NCBI GenBank assembly: GCA_946186175.1
Contig: CAMHMG010000158.1
Coordinates: 1-7,093 of the forward strand
Direction: 5' to 3'
Source: an uncultured Clostridia bacterium
Lineage (GTDB): Bacteria; Bacillota; Clostridia; Lachnospirales; Lachnospiraceae
DNA length: 7,093 nt
The notes under the pieces: model-generated
Database searches by the model: none
What the model was told of the DNA's origin: nothing
Seen by the model: only the letters and a program-made list of their open reading frames with translations
Program-made: the position numbers and the translations under genes
Part shown: in pieces, positions 1 through 6,266 of the stretch
Position numbering within the stretch: position 1 is the stretch's first letter
Layout of the letters: each line of letters begins with the position of its first letter

Positions 1-803
1 ATGAGCTTGGCGGTTATGAGATATATAATCCTGAATCGGTAGTTATGTGTATTGAAGAAGGTTATTTTGAAGGATACTGGGGCAAGACTTCTTCTTATCA
101 GGTTATTACTGATAGATTAGAGCAGAATTTTGAGGGAATCAAAGATGATGTTGTCAGGATGCTGTCAGGGGAAGCAGTGGATGTTAATGTATCGAGTTAT
201 ATGAATACCATGGATTCATTTAATACAAAAAATGATGTATTCACTTACCTGTTGCACCTTGGCTATCTTTCCTACAACAGGGATGAAAAAACCTGTCATA
301 TACCTAATCGTGAGATAAGACAGGAGTGGCTCAATGCAATTGAGCCTAATAAAGATTACAGGGTTACTAATGATATTATTAAGGCTTCTAAAGAGCTTTT
401 GAATAAGACCATAGCAGAGGAGGCTGAGGCAGTTGCCAAGGCGCTCGATATATCCCATATCCATATAGCATCCAACAGAAGTTATAACAATGAAGATGTG
501 CTTCAAAGTGCTATATACTTGGCGTACATTTATGCGTTAAATAAGTACACGGTCATAAGAGAGGCGACTGCCGGCAAAGGTTTTGCAGATGTGGTGTTTG
601 TACCTTATACACCAGATCTTCCGGCAATGGTAATAGAACTCAAATCCAATAAGACTGCAGAGAGCGGATTAAAGCAGATAAAAGATAAGAAATATTATGA
701 ATCTCTTGAGCTTTACAAAGGTAATATGTTGCTTGTGGGCATTAACTATGACGAGAATACCAAGGAGCATAGCTGTGTGATAGAGAGGTATGTGAAGGAA
801 TAG
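1..803 (+). CDS. AAA-ATPase-like / PD-(D/E)XK nuclease fusion protein, 5'-truncated by the window
   Basis: The reading frame is open from base 3 with no start needed, and the first residues (GGYEIYNPESV) match an internal region of the paralogue at 2257-3825 (IYNPNSV, its residues 262-268). About 255 N-terminal residues, carrying the ATPase core, therefore lie upstream of the window; the Met at 45 is internal. The visible 266 residues hold the helical linker (LLHLGYLSY, IPNREIR) and a C-terminal PD-(D/E)XK nuclease-like domain: FADVVFVP supplies the acidic Asp (codon 588-590), VIELKSNK the ExK triad (codons 636-644), followed by LKQIKDKKY and a LLVGINYD strand. The family corresponds to the AAA-ATPase_like plus PDDEXK_9 (formerly DUF1703) architecture, whose function is not established. 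Active-site residues look intact. The next gene follows after 122 bases in the same direction without a visible terminator. Confidence 0.9.
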   Translation, partial: ELGGYEIYNPESVVMCIEEGYFEGYWGKTSSYQVITDRLEQNFEGIKDDVVRMLSGEAVDVNVSSYMNTMDSFNTKNDVFTYLLHLGYLSYNRDEKTCHIPNREIRQEWLNAIEPNKDYRVTNDIIKASKELLNKTIAEEAEAVAKALDISHIHIASNRSYNNEDVLQSAIYLAYIYALNKYTVIREATAGKGFADVVFVPYTPDLPAMVIELKSNKTAESGLKQIKDKKYYESLELYKGNMLLVGINYDENTKEHSCVIERYVKE

Positions 804-925
804 AAGGGTAAAAGCTAAGAACAGAAAGGTGTTGTTCTATATGAAGCAGCCTGAGGACATGGGAAATAAATATTAATGATCAGGAACAGGAGAGAATCAG
901 AGACATAGTGAGGTGATAGTGTATC
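804..925 (+). other. Intergenic spacer between the first two ATPase-nuclease genes
   Basis: No terminator hairpin with a T-run and no convincing promoter can be seen, so read-through from the upstream gene is plausible. The spacer ends in a strong ribosome binding site for the next gene: GAGGTGAT at 910-917 matches the 16S anti-Shine-Dalgarno complement over eight bases and lies 8 bases before ATG 926. An AGAAAGGT stretch at 823-830 precedes an 11-codon open frame at 841-876, too short to call a gene. Confidence 0.5.
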
Positions 926-2098
926 ATGAGATATTTCAACACAGAGGGATTGTGTAATCCTAATAAACATTATATGGTTGATATTATAGAACGTCTTATA
1001 GAGATTAGGAAAATGATCGATGCAGGAAAGTATTTTGTGATCAATCGCGGCAGACAGTATGGGAAGACGACCACATTAGTCGCTCTGCGAAAATCTCTTG
1101 TATCAGACCATGTTGTGCTTGGCTTGGATTTTCAGGGGATTGGCAATGCCGGATTCGCTTCGGAAGAGATATTTGTTCAAGAGTTTTGCGGACATATAAT
1201 GAGAAGAAAGCAATTAATAGGCTTTATCCCTTCGGATATCGAGAATAAGCTTAATGAATATGCAATCACGGAAAAACCGATAGTAAGGTTGAGTGGTCTG
1301 TTTGGAGTTCTCAATGATTGGTGCGCAATGTCTGATAAGCCGATAGTTTTGATCATAGACGAGGTGGATAGTGCCACCAATAATCAGGTGTTTTTGGACT
1401 TTCTTGCACAGCTTAGGGATGGGTATTTGCTCAGAGAATCAGATGATATTCCAACTTTTCAATCAGTCATTCTTGCCGGAGTGACTGATGTGAAACATCT
1501 TAAGAGCAAGATTCGTGATGATGCCCAGAAACAGCTTCTTCTATATGGCTTTGTTAATGTTGTGAACAATAAGATGGTTGTGGCAAATAGAATCTTTGAA
1601 ATGAGATTGTATCGTCAATTTGTCGGAGAAACTAAGTATGATAATCTGCTTCAGATGGCTGCATCAGAAAAGAATATATTCATAGAAGACGGAATGTTGA
1701 ATGTGCCTAAGATAATGGAACATTTTATCAGTTCTCAGAAGATCATCAGAGGAGAAATGAATGAAAAATTCATAGAGGATGAGGGAAGAGAGAGCTTCCT
1801 GACATTTCTTTCACCCATTATTAGTGGAACAGGAACATATAGTATTGAAGAACAGACAAGAGACCACAGAAGAATGGATGTAATTATACATTACCTTGGA
1901 AAACGTTATGTAATCGAGCTTAAGATATGGCGTGGGGAGAGATATAACGAAGAGGGTGAGAAGCAGATTAGAGGATATTTGGATTATTTCGGACTCGAAA
2001 CGGGATATATGTTGTCGTTTAATTTCAACAAAAACAAAGAACCGGGAGTTACGAGGCTTGATGTTGATGGGAAAGTGCTGTATGAGGGGATAGTGTGA
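926..2098 (+). CDS. AAA-like ATPase with C-terminal PD-(D/E)XK nuclease-like domain, internally shortened
   Basis: 390 residues. The start RYFNTEGLCNP is typical of a clostridial AAA-like ATPase family. A P-loop variant RGRQYGKTT lies at residues 41-49 (Lys47; the usual first Gly is Arg), Walker B VLIIDEVD at 141-148 (Asp145, Glu146), and a sensor-like strand SVILAGVTDVK at 180-190. The C-terminal domain has the nuclease pattern: Glu289 in GRESF, Asp318 in RRMDV, the ELK triad at 331-333 and EKQIRGY at 345-351. From memory, relatives are near 520 residues and carry an ATPase lid/helical region after KIRxDxx. Here IRDDAQ (196-201) runs straight into KQLLLYGFV (202-210), so roughly 130 residues seem to be missing in frame. 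The start is supported by GAGGTGAT 8 bases upstream. A DNA-acting or mobile-element related role is inference only; the product may be impaired as an ATPase while keeping an intact nuclease site. Confidence 0.88.
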   Translation: MRYFNTEGLCNPNKHYMVDIIERLIEIRKMIDAGKYFVINRGRQYGKTTTLVALRKSLVSDHVVLGLDFQGIGNAGFASEEIFVQEFCGHIMRRKQLIGFIPSDIENKLNEYAITEKPIVRLSGLFGVLNDWCAMSDKPIVLIIDEVDSATNNQVFLDFLAQLRDGYLLRESDDIPTFQSVILAGVTDVKHLKSKIRDDAQKQLLLYGFVNVVNNKMVVANRIFEMRLYRQFVGETKYDNLLQMAASEKNIFIEDGMLNVPKIMEHFISSQKIIRGEMNEKFIEDEGRESFLTFLSPIISGTGTYSIEEQTRDHRRMDVIIHYLGKRYVIELKIWRGERYNEEGEKQIRGYLDYFGLETGYMLSFNFNKNKEPGVTRLDVDGKVLYEGIV

Positions 2099-2151
2099 TC
2101 AGATGTCATTGTACAATAAAGATATGTAAGAAGGCAGTCGGTCTCTCTTTG

Positions 2152-2160
2152 TGATATACT
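2152..2160 (+). promoter_or_regulatory. Putative extended -10 promoter (TGATATACT)
   Basis: TGATATACT fits the TGnTATAAT extended -10 consensus of vegetative sigma-A promoters with one mismatch in the hexamer. No good -35 hexamer sits 16-18 bases upstream, which extended -10 promoters can tolerate. The start of transcription would fall near 2166-2168, giving a leader of roughly 90 bases to ATG 2257. This suggests the third ATPase-nuclease gene can be expressed independently of the two before it. Pattern match only. Confidence 0.4.
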
Positions 2161-2241
2161 ATGTACATTAGAATATGAGAGATTAGCGTGCATAGAAGTA
2201 CTGCGGGAGGAAATAGTTGTTGAGCCTGCCGAACAGGATAT

Positions 2242-2247
2242 GGAGGT
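2242..2247 (+). promoter_or_regulatory. Ribosome binding site deciding the start at 2257
   Basis: GGAGGT lies 9 bases before ATG 2257 but only 3 bases before the in-frame TTG at 2251. The spacing favours ATG 2257, and the resulting N-terminus MGTYLNPGNSGF agrees with the usual start of this protein family. Confidence 0.75.
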
Positions 2248-2256
2248 GTTTTGGAT

Positions 2257-3825
2257 ATGGGAACTTATCTGAATCCCGGAAATAGTGGATTTTATGAGAT
2301 TTTGCAATCTGAATATGTAGACAAAACAGGTTTGATCAGTGTTGTGAATCAGACGATTGGGACAAAGAAGAAGCTGACCTGTATCAGCCGTCCCAGAAGG
2401 TTTGGTAAATCCTTTGCGGCACAAATGCTATGTGCATATTATGACAAGACATGTGATTCCTCGGCATTATTTGATAACCTGGTGATCGGAACTGACGACA
2501 CATATAGAACACATTTGAATCAGTATGATGTATTGTATTTGGATATGACGCAGCTTATGGCTGATGCTGAGAGTGAAGATTTTATCTCGTTTGCAAGGAA
2601 TAAGATAACGGACGAACTATCGGAAAGTTATCCAGCATTATCTGTGGATAGTTCTTTCTCGAAAACATTGGTGAATGCGGTTGAATTAACAGGTAACAAG
2701 ATTATAATGATTATTGATGAGTGGGATGCTCCAATCCGGGAGAATCCAAAGATTGAACGGAGGTATCTGGAATTTCTAAGGATGCTTTTTAAGAGCAGCG
2801 GAACAACATCTAAGATTTTTGCGGCGGCGTATATGACAGGAATCCTGCCAATCAAGAAGGATGGTTCCCAGTCGGCTATATCGGATTTTCGGGAATATAC
2901 GATGATCAAGCCGCGTATATACGGGGAATATGTCGGATTTACAGAAGATGAGGTTATTTCACTTTGTGGAAGGCACAATGTTGATTTTTCAATGATGAAG
3001 AAATGGTATGATGGATATACATTTAAGAGTATTGGTTCTATCTATAATCCTAATTCTGTTATGCAGGCAATTGATAATGATGATTTTGATTCATACTGGG
3101 TGGAAACCTCTGCTGCAGAGGGACTGATGGGATATATAAGTAAGGACTATAATGGACTGACACAGACCATTGCGGAATTGATCGGCGGTGTTGATGTCAG
3201 GGTTGATACAATAGGCTTTGCCAATGATCTGACAACCTTCAGAGGAAAGGATGATGTCCTAACGCTGCTCATACATCTAGGATATCTTGCGTATGATTCG
3301 GAGAAGCAGACTGCACGGATCCCGAATGAGGAGATTCGCATGGAATTTGCAAGATCTATCCGGGAGGTGAAGCATGAAGCAACCTTGAAGAGATTAGAAG
3401 AGTCGGATCGTCTGTTTGAAGATACGATTCATATGAATGAGGAGGCGGTTGCAGCACAGCTAGAGAAGATACATTCAGAAGAGACATCACCGATTCATTA
3501 CAACCGGGAGGACAGCCTGCGCAGCGTGATAAAGCTGGCGTATTATGCATATCGGGACAATTACCTGCAATGGGAAGAACTCCCGTCAGGGGAAGGATAT
3601 GCGGATGTGGTGTATCTGCCAAAGAAGGATTCGGGATATCCGGCATTGGTTATTGAGTTGAAATGGAATAAGTCTGCCGAGGGAGCGATTGAACAGATTC
3701 GTAAGAGAAAGTACCCGGAAAAACTTAAATGTTATGGCGGAGAGATTCTGTTGGTTGGAGTGAACTACGACAAGGATGCCGAACCGGGAAAAAGAAAGCA
3801 TAGCTGTAGAATTGAGAAAGTTTAG
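2257..3825 (+). CDS. AAA-ATPase-like / PD-(D/E)XK nuclease fusion protein, complete
   Basis: 522 residues from ATG 2257, the normal size for this family (AAA-ATPase_like followed by PDDEXK_9). The N-terminus MGTYLNPGNSGF and YVDKTGLI (20-27) are family signatures. The P-loop variant SRPRRFGKS covers 44-52 (Lys51, Ser52; no leading Gly, as is normal here), and Walker B IIMIIDEWD covers 149-157 (Asp154, Glu155). YMTGILPIK is at 192-200, WYDGY at 250-254 and IYNPNSV at 262-268. The C-terminal nuclease-like domain shows Asp450 (YADVVYLP), the ELK triad at 467-469 and EQIRKRKY at 479-486, ending in HSCRIEKV. No residue needed for either activity appears to be lost. The gene is a paralogue of the partial one at the window start, sharing LGYLxY, IPNxEIR, ADVV, VIELKxNK and LLVGxNYD. 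It probably has its own promoter at 2152-2160. The protein is presumably cytoplasmic (no signal or membrane segment). Biological role is unknown; defence or mobile-element control is a guess from fold and clustering. Confidence 0.93.
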   Translation: MGTYLNPGNSGFYEILQSEYVDKTGLISVVNQTIGTKKKLTCISRPRRFGKSFAAQMLCAYYDKTCDSSALFDNLVIGTDDTYRTHLNQYDVLYLDMTQLMADAESEDFISFARNKITDELSESYPALSVDSSFSKTLVNAVELTGNKIIMIIDEWDAPIRENPKIERRYLEFLRMLFKSSGTTSKIFAAAYMTGILPIKKDGSQSAISDFREYTMIKPRIYGEYVGFTEDEVISLCGRHNVDFSMMKKWYDGYTFKSIGSIYNPNSVMQAIDNDDFDSYWVETSAAEGLMGYISKDYNGLTQTIAELIGGVDVRVDTIGFANDLTTFRGKDDVLTLLIHLGYLAYDSEKQTARIPNEEIRMEFARSIREVKHEATLKRLEESDRLFEDTIHMNEEAVAAQLEKIHSEETSPIHYNREDSLRSVIKLAYYAYRDNYLQWEELPSGEGYADVVYLPKKDSGYPALVIELKWNKSAEGAIEQIRKRKYPEKLKCYGGEILLVGVNYDKDAEPGKRKHSCRIEKV

Positions 3826-3828
3826 CTT

Positions 3829-3837
3829 TGGTATAAT
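3829..3837 (+). promoter_or_regulatory. Putative extended -10 promoter (TGGTATAAT)
   Basis: TGGTATAAT is a perfect match to the TGnTATAAT extended -10 element and begins four bases after the stop codon of the upstream gene. A TTGAGA at 3812-3817 resembles a -35 box but its 14-base spacer is short, so activity would rest mainly on the extended -10. Transcription would start near 3844, giving about 100 bases of leader before ATG 3946. It would drive the propeller, aminotransferase and radical SAM genes together. Confidence 0.5.
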
Positions 3838-3930
3838 GCATTATTGAAAAAATAATTAGTTGATTGTTTTATATACTTCAGATTTTAGCGCGATTATCCG
3901 ATATACTTATTAATAGTGTATTCGATTCGC

Positions 3931-3938
3931 AGAAAGGA
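3931..3938 (+). promoter_or_regulatory. Ribosome binding site deciding the start at 3946
   Basis: AGAAAGGA pairs with the 16S 3' end over eight bases and stands 7 bases before ATG 3946. The in-frame GTG at 3916 lies upstream of this site and has no comparable sequence before it, so ATG 3946 is taken as the start. Confidence 0.75.
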
Positions 3939-3945
3939 TGTTTCT

Positions 3946-5010
3946 ATGAATATAAAAACTTATGACATGGCTTTTGAAGAGGATAACATATGGTTTGTAC
4001 ATTATAAGTTTAATATATTATTCTGTTTTAATATTACGGTGGGACAGGTTGTTAAAACTATTCCCATTCCCGTTGAGGTGGCGGATTATAATGGACCGTA
4101 TTTCATAGCTATAATTTATAATAAGGGAAAGATATATCTCATGCCGTGGAATGAGGGTAATTTGTTTATATATGATATAGGTGATGACTCTTATGAATCA
4201 ATAAAAGTTCCATTAGAGAGAATACCGTATGCGACTGGCTTTTTTTTCAATCATGATGATTTGTATATAGTACCATGTGCTTCAACAGAAATATTGAAAC
4301 TAAACCATATAAACAATCAATTGGATAAAGTTGTGGATTTGAAAAATTATATATCGAACACATGGACATATGGTGGAAGCGTAGAACACATGGAAAATGG
4401 TGTATATGCTATTAGTATGGTAAACAGTTCGGAAATATTGATTTTTGATTCGAATGAAGAGAAAGTTTCAAAAATTTCAATTGTTGATGATGAAATAGGG
4501 GAATCAAGAATTGTTTATGTAAAACCATATATCTATATGTCAACCAGCGGTAAGAATAGGAGTAAAGTTAGAATAATAAATCCTAAAACAGGAGAAGTGA
4601 TTAAAGAAATAGAAAAAAAGAATAATAATAATTCGGAAATATGGTCAGTCTTTGATAAGTATATTTTGATTGATTATGACGAATTAAAAATATATGACAT
4701 ATATGATTATAAACTCAATTATATTGGAGAGATGAATTATCTTGATTATGAAAATGAGTTGCACAAACCTGTTGAATTAACTAGAGGAATATGGAAACAA
4801 AATCATGTAGGAGTAACGGCATTATTTAACAATTGTGATTGTAGCATTTCCATTTTCAAAGATGGTAGCTTTGAGAACAAAGAAACGTTTTGCTTAAAGG
4901 GAGATGAGGCTGTTATTAAAAGAGTGTTAAAAGAACATATGACACATGGTTTAAGGGAAGCAGATGATTATAAACTGCAAGATATGTTAGATATAATAAT
5001 TGAAAAATAA
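3946..5010 (+). CDS. Unrecognised protein, predicted seven-unit beta-propeller
   Basis: 354 residues; the family is not recognised. The sequence divides into seven similar units of about 42-49 residues, each with an [IVY]Y-type strand, a charged or polar turn and an h-h-h-D strand: units begin near residues 13 (DNIWFVHY), 61 (GKIYLMPW), 104 (DDLYIVPC), 151 (NGVYAISM), 193 (KPYIYMST), 237 (DKYILIDY) and 286 (NHVGVTAL). Several units contain a strand of the form IxIYDI, ILIFDS or VRIINP. This periodicity is what a seven-bladed propeller gives, followed by a helical tail (318-354). No signal peptide or membrane segment is seen, so it is probably cytoplasmic, perhaps a binding scaffold or an enzyme with a propeller active site. 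It leads the probable operon with the aminotransferase and radical SAM genes and is clearly more A/T-rich than the genes to its left. A T8 run (4240-4247) and (AAT)4 repeat (4621-4632) lie inside it. Confidence 0.85.
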   Translation: MNIKTYDMAFEEDNIWFVHYKFNILFCFNITVGQVVKTIPIPVEVADYNGPYFIAIIYNKGKIYLMPWNEGNLFIYDIGDDSYESIKVPLERIPYATGFFFNHDDLYIVPCASTEILKLNHINNQLDKVVDLKNYISNTWTYGGSVEHMENGVYAISMVNSSEILIFDSNEEKVSKISIVDDEIGESRIVYVKPYIYMSTSGKNRSKVRIINPKTGEVIKEIEKKNNNNSEIWSVFDKYILIDYDELKIYDIYDYKLNYIGEMNYLDYENELHKPVELTRGIWKQNHVGVTALFNNCDCSISIFKDGSFENKETFCLKGDEAVIKRVLKEHMTHGLREADDYKLQDMLDIIIEK

Positions 5011-5031
5011 TAAAATTATTTATTTTTAAGG

Positions 5032-5038
5032 AAAGGAG
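5032..5038 (+). promoter_or_regulatory. Strong Shine-Dalgarno far upstream of the aminotransferase start
   Basis: AAAGGAG matches the 16S complement over seven bases but stands 41 bases before ATG 5080, too far for normal initiation. The ATG at 5042, only 3 bases downstream, opens a short frame ending at a stop near 5162 with no recognisable protein. The site may instead be brought near ATG 5080 by the hairpin at 5041-5068. A weaker AGGA at 5071-5074, 5 bases before the ATG, is the conventional alternative. Confidence 0.4.
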
Positions 5039-5040
5039 TA

Positions 5041-5068
5041 GATGATAATAAGTCATATTATTGTCATC
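5041..5068 (+). promoter_or_regulatory. RNA hairpin between Shine-Dalgarno and start codon
   Basis: GATGATAATAA (5041-5051) pairs with TTATTGTCATC (5058-5068): ten Watson-Crick pairs plus one U-G wobble, closed by a six-base loop (GTCATA). No T-run follows, so it is not an intrinsic terminator. If folded, it removes 28 bases and leaves 13 between AAAGGAG (ending 5038) and ATG 5080. The stem is A/T-rich and of modest stability. Confidence 0.45.
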
Positions 5069-5079
5069 ATAGGAAACGA

Positions 5080-6219
5080 ATGTATAAAAAAATACCATTA
5101 TTTAAAGTTTATATGGCAGAGGAAATTGATGCACCACTTTTGGAGGTGTTACATAGTGGATGGATAGGTGAGGGGCCTAAGGTAGAGAAATTTGAGGAAA
5201 ACCTAAAAAACTATTTTGGTAATCCGTACCTGTCAACTGTTAATAACGGCACTGCCGCATTACATTTGGCATATCATATGGCGTTATATCCTGACGGACC
5301 AAAGACAAGTCATGTAGATACTAATGCCGAAATTATTACCACGGCGATTACTTGTACAGCCACCAATACTCCGATTATCAATAATGGGGCGAAGCTTGTG
5401 TGGGCTGATGTGGATCCGTTAACCGGTAATATTGACCCTAAGGATATTGAAAGGAAGATAAGCAAGAATACAAAGGCGATAGCAATGGTTCATTGGGGTG
5501 GAAATCCGTGCCTTATAGATGAAATCAATGAGATAGCACACAAGTATAATATTAAGACGGTGGAAGATGCGGCACATGGAATCGGTATGTGGTATAAAAA
5601 TAAACCGGTTGGCAATGCCAGCGATTACACATGTATATCCTTACAAGCCATAAAGAGTATTACCAGTGTTGATGGAGGTATATTGATGATGAAGGATCAG
5701 AAGTCCTATGATCGTGCTATGTTACTTCGCTGGTATGGAATTGATCGTACAAGAAAAGAAGGTGTAGATCTTAGATGCGAGATTGATGTAGAGGAAGCGG
5801 GTTACAAATTCCATATGAATGATGTTGCTGCAATTATTGGTGATACTAACTTCAAGCATCTTAATGAGATTGTGAATAGACATAGAGAGAATGCTGAGTA
5901 TTATGATGAGGTTTTTGCAGATTGTGACAGAATAACTGTAGCCCCGGAGAATCCTGACGGAAAGAGTTCATATTGGTTATATACTATCCATGTTCCAAAT
6001 AGAGATGATGTAATGAAAAAGCTCAATGAAGCTGGAATAATGGCATCAAAGGTTCATTCAAGAAATGATACTCATAGTATGTTTAATGAATATCGCACCG
6101 AGCTTCCAAATAGTGAGAAATTCAATGCTACACACTTGTGCATTCCTGTTGGTTGGTGGGTGACAGATGAAGATAGGGAGTATATTGCGGAAACGGTAAT
6201 AAAGAGTGTAGAGGGGTAA
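5080..6219 (+). CDS. DegT/DnrJ/EryC1/StrS-family PLP-dependent sugar aminotransferase
   Basis: 379 residues, the usual size for the family, which transfers an amino group (commonly from glutamate) onto a keto-sugar nucleotide in the cytoplasm. The fold-type I features are all present: SGWIGEGPKVEKFE near 26-39, VNNGTAALHLAY at 54-65 (cofactor phosphate region), VEDAAHG at 161-167 with Asp163 for the pyridine nitrogen, and SLQAIKSITSVDGG at 187-200 with Lys192 as the PLP Schiff-base lysine. Because the lysine is kept, it is not a ColD-type dehydratase, which has His there. The C-terminal part has the substrate-side segment (MNDVAAIIGDTN, 246-257) and LCIPVGWWVTDED (353-365). ATG 5080 is the only start that gives a complete N-terminus; translation signals are unusual (weak AGGA close by, strong AAAGGAG beyond a hairpin). 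It sits 69 bases after the propeller gene and 47 before the radical SAM gene. The exact sugar cannot be assigned. Confidence 0.93.
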   Translation: MYKKIPLFKVYMAEEIDAPLLEVLHSGWIGEGPKVEKFEENLKNYFGNPYLSTVNNGTAALHLAYHMALYPDGPKTSHVDTNAEIITTAITCTATNTPIINNGAKLVWADVDPLTGNIDPKDIERKISKNTKAIAMVHWGGNPCLIDEINEIAHKYNIKTVEDAAHGIGMWYKNKPVGNASDYTCISLQAIKSITSVDGGILMMKDQKSYDRAMLLRWYGIDRTRKEGVDLRCEIDVEEAGYKFHMNDVAAIIGDTNFKHLNEIVNRHRENAEYYDEVFADCDRITVAPENPDGKSSYWLYTIHVPNRDDVMKKLNEAGIMASKVHSRNDTHSMFNEYRTELPNSEKFNATHLCIPVGWWVTDEDREYIAETVIKSVEG

Positions 6220-6252
6220 ATAAGAAATTAATTATCATAATGATACATGTGT

Positions 6253-6259
6253 AGGAGGT
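6253..6259 (+). promoter_or_regulatory. Ribosome binding site of the radical SAM gene
   Basis: AGGAGGT, a perfect consensus Shine-Dalgarno, lies 7 bases before ATG 6267. It fixes the start of a gene that has no stop in the window. Confidence 0.85.
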
Positions 6260-6266
6260 ATTTTTG

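Larger units (their letters stand above)
2099..2256 (+). other. Leader region upstream of the third ATPase-nuclease gene
   Basis: This 158-base gap holds no gene. It contains a probable extended -10 promoter at 2152-2160, which would give a leader of about 90 bases, and a ribosome binding site at 2242-2247. No intrinsic terminator for the preceding gene was found. A 10-base palindrome ATTGTACAAT at 2108-2117 is of a size expected by chance. Confidence 0.5.
3826..3945 (+). other. Promoter-bearing spacer and leader before the propeller gene
   Basis: This 120-base A/T-rich gap separates the ATPase-nuclease genes from the probable glycan/radical SAM operon. It holds an excellent extended -10 box at 3829-3837. 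Two TATACT hexamers (3872-3877 and 3902-3907) lie in an ATATACTT direct repeat spaced 30 bases apart. An imperfect bulged inverted repeat surrounds 3900-3924. The last ten bases give the ribosome binding site. No G/C-rich hairpin followed by a T-run is present, so termination after the upstream gene is not evident. Confidence 0.45.

Noticed and set aside
841..876. Eleven-codon open frame (MKQPEDMGNKY) with AGAAAGGT ten bases upstream
   Set aside because: Too short, no recognisable leader-peptide codon run, and no attenuator hairpin follows.
876..908. Ten-codon frame starting at an ATG overlapping the stop of the previous micro-frame
   Set aside because: Chance-sized and lacking similarity to anything; it ends just before the real ribosome binding site.
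2108..2117. Perfect palindrome ATTGTACAAT as a possible operator
   Set aside because: A 10-base palindrome is expected several times by chance in 7 kb, and it lies upstream of the predicted promoter with no second copy.
1984..2424. Minus-strand open frame of 146 codons spanning the second gap
   Set aside because: It overlaps two well-supported + strand genes, is rich in Ser/Thr typical of antisense shadow frames, and shows no domain.
3840..3856. ATTATT/AATAAT inverted repeat after the third ATPase-nuclease gene as a terminator
   Set aside because: Only six A/T pairs and no T-run after it; too weak to terminate.
5003..5027. AAAAATAA/TTATTTTT inverted repeat at the end of the propeller gene as a terminator
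   Set aside because: The stem is purely A/T with a nine-base loop, and the downstream gene follows closely with its own ribosome site; at best it reduces read-through.
5042..5163. Short open frame from ATG 5042, three bases after AAAGGAG
   Set aside because: It overlaps the aminotransferase out of frame and has no recognisable protein features; the spacing to the Shine-Dalgarno is also too short.
6232..6246. TATCATAATGATA palindrome before the radical SAM gene as a terminator
   Set aside because: There is virtually no loop and no T-run; an A/T palindrome of this kind is common by chance.
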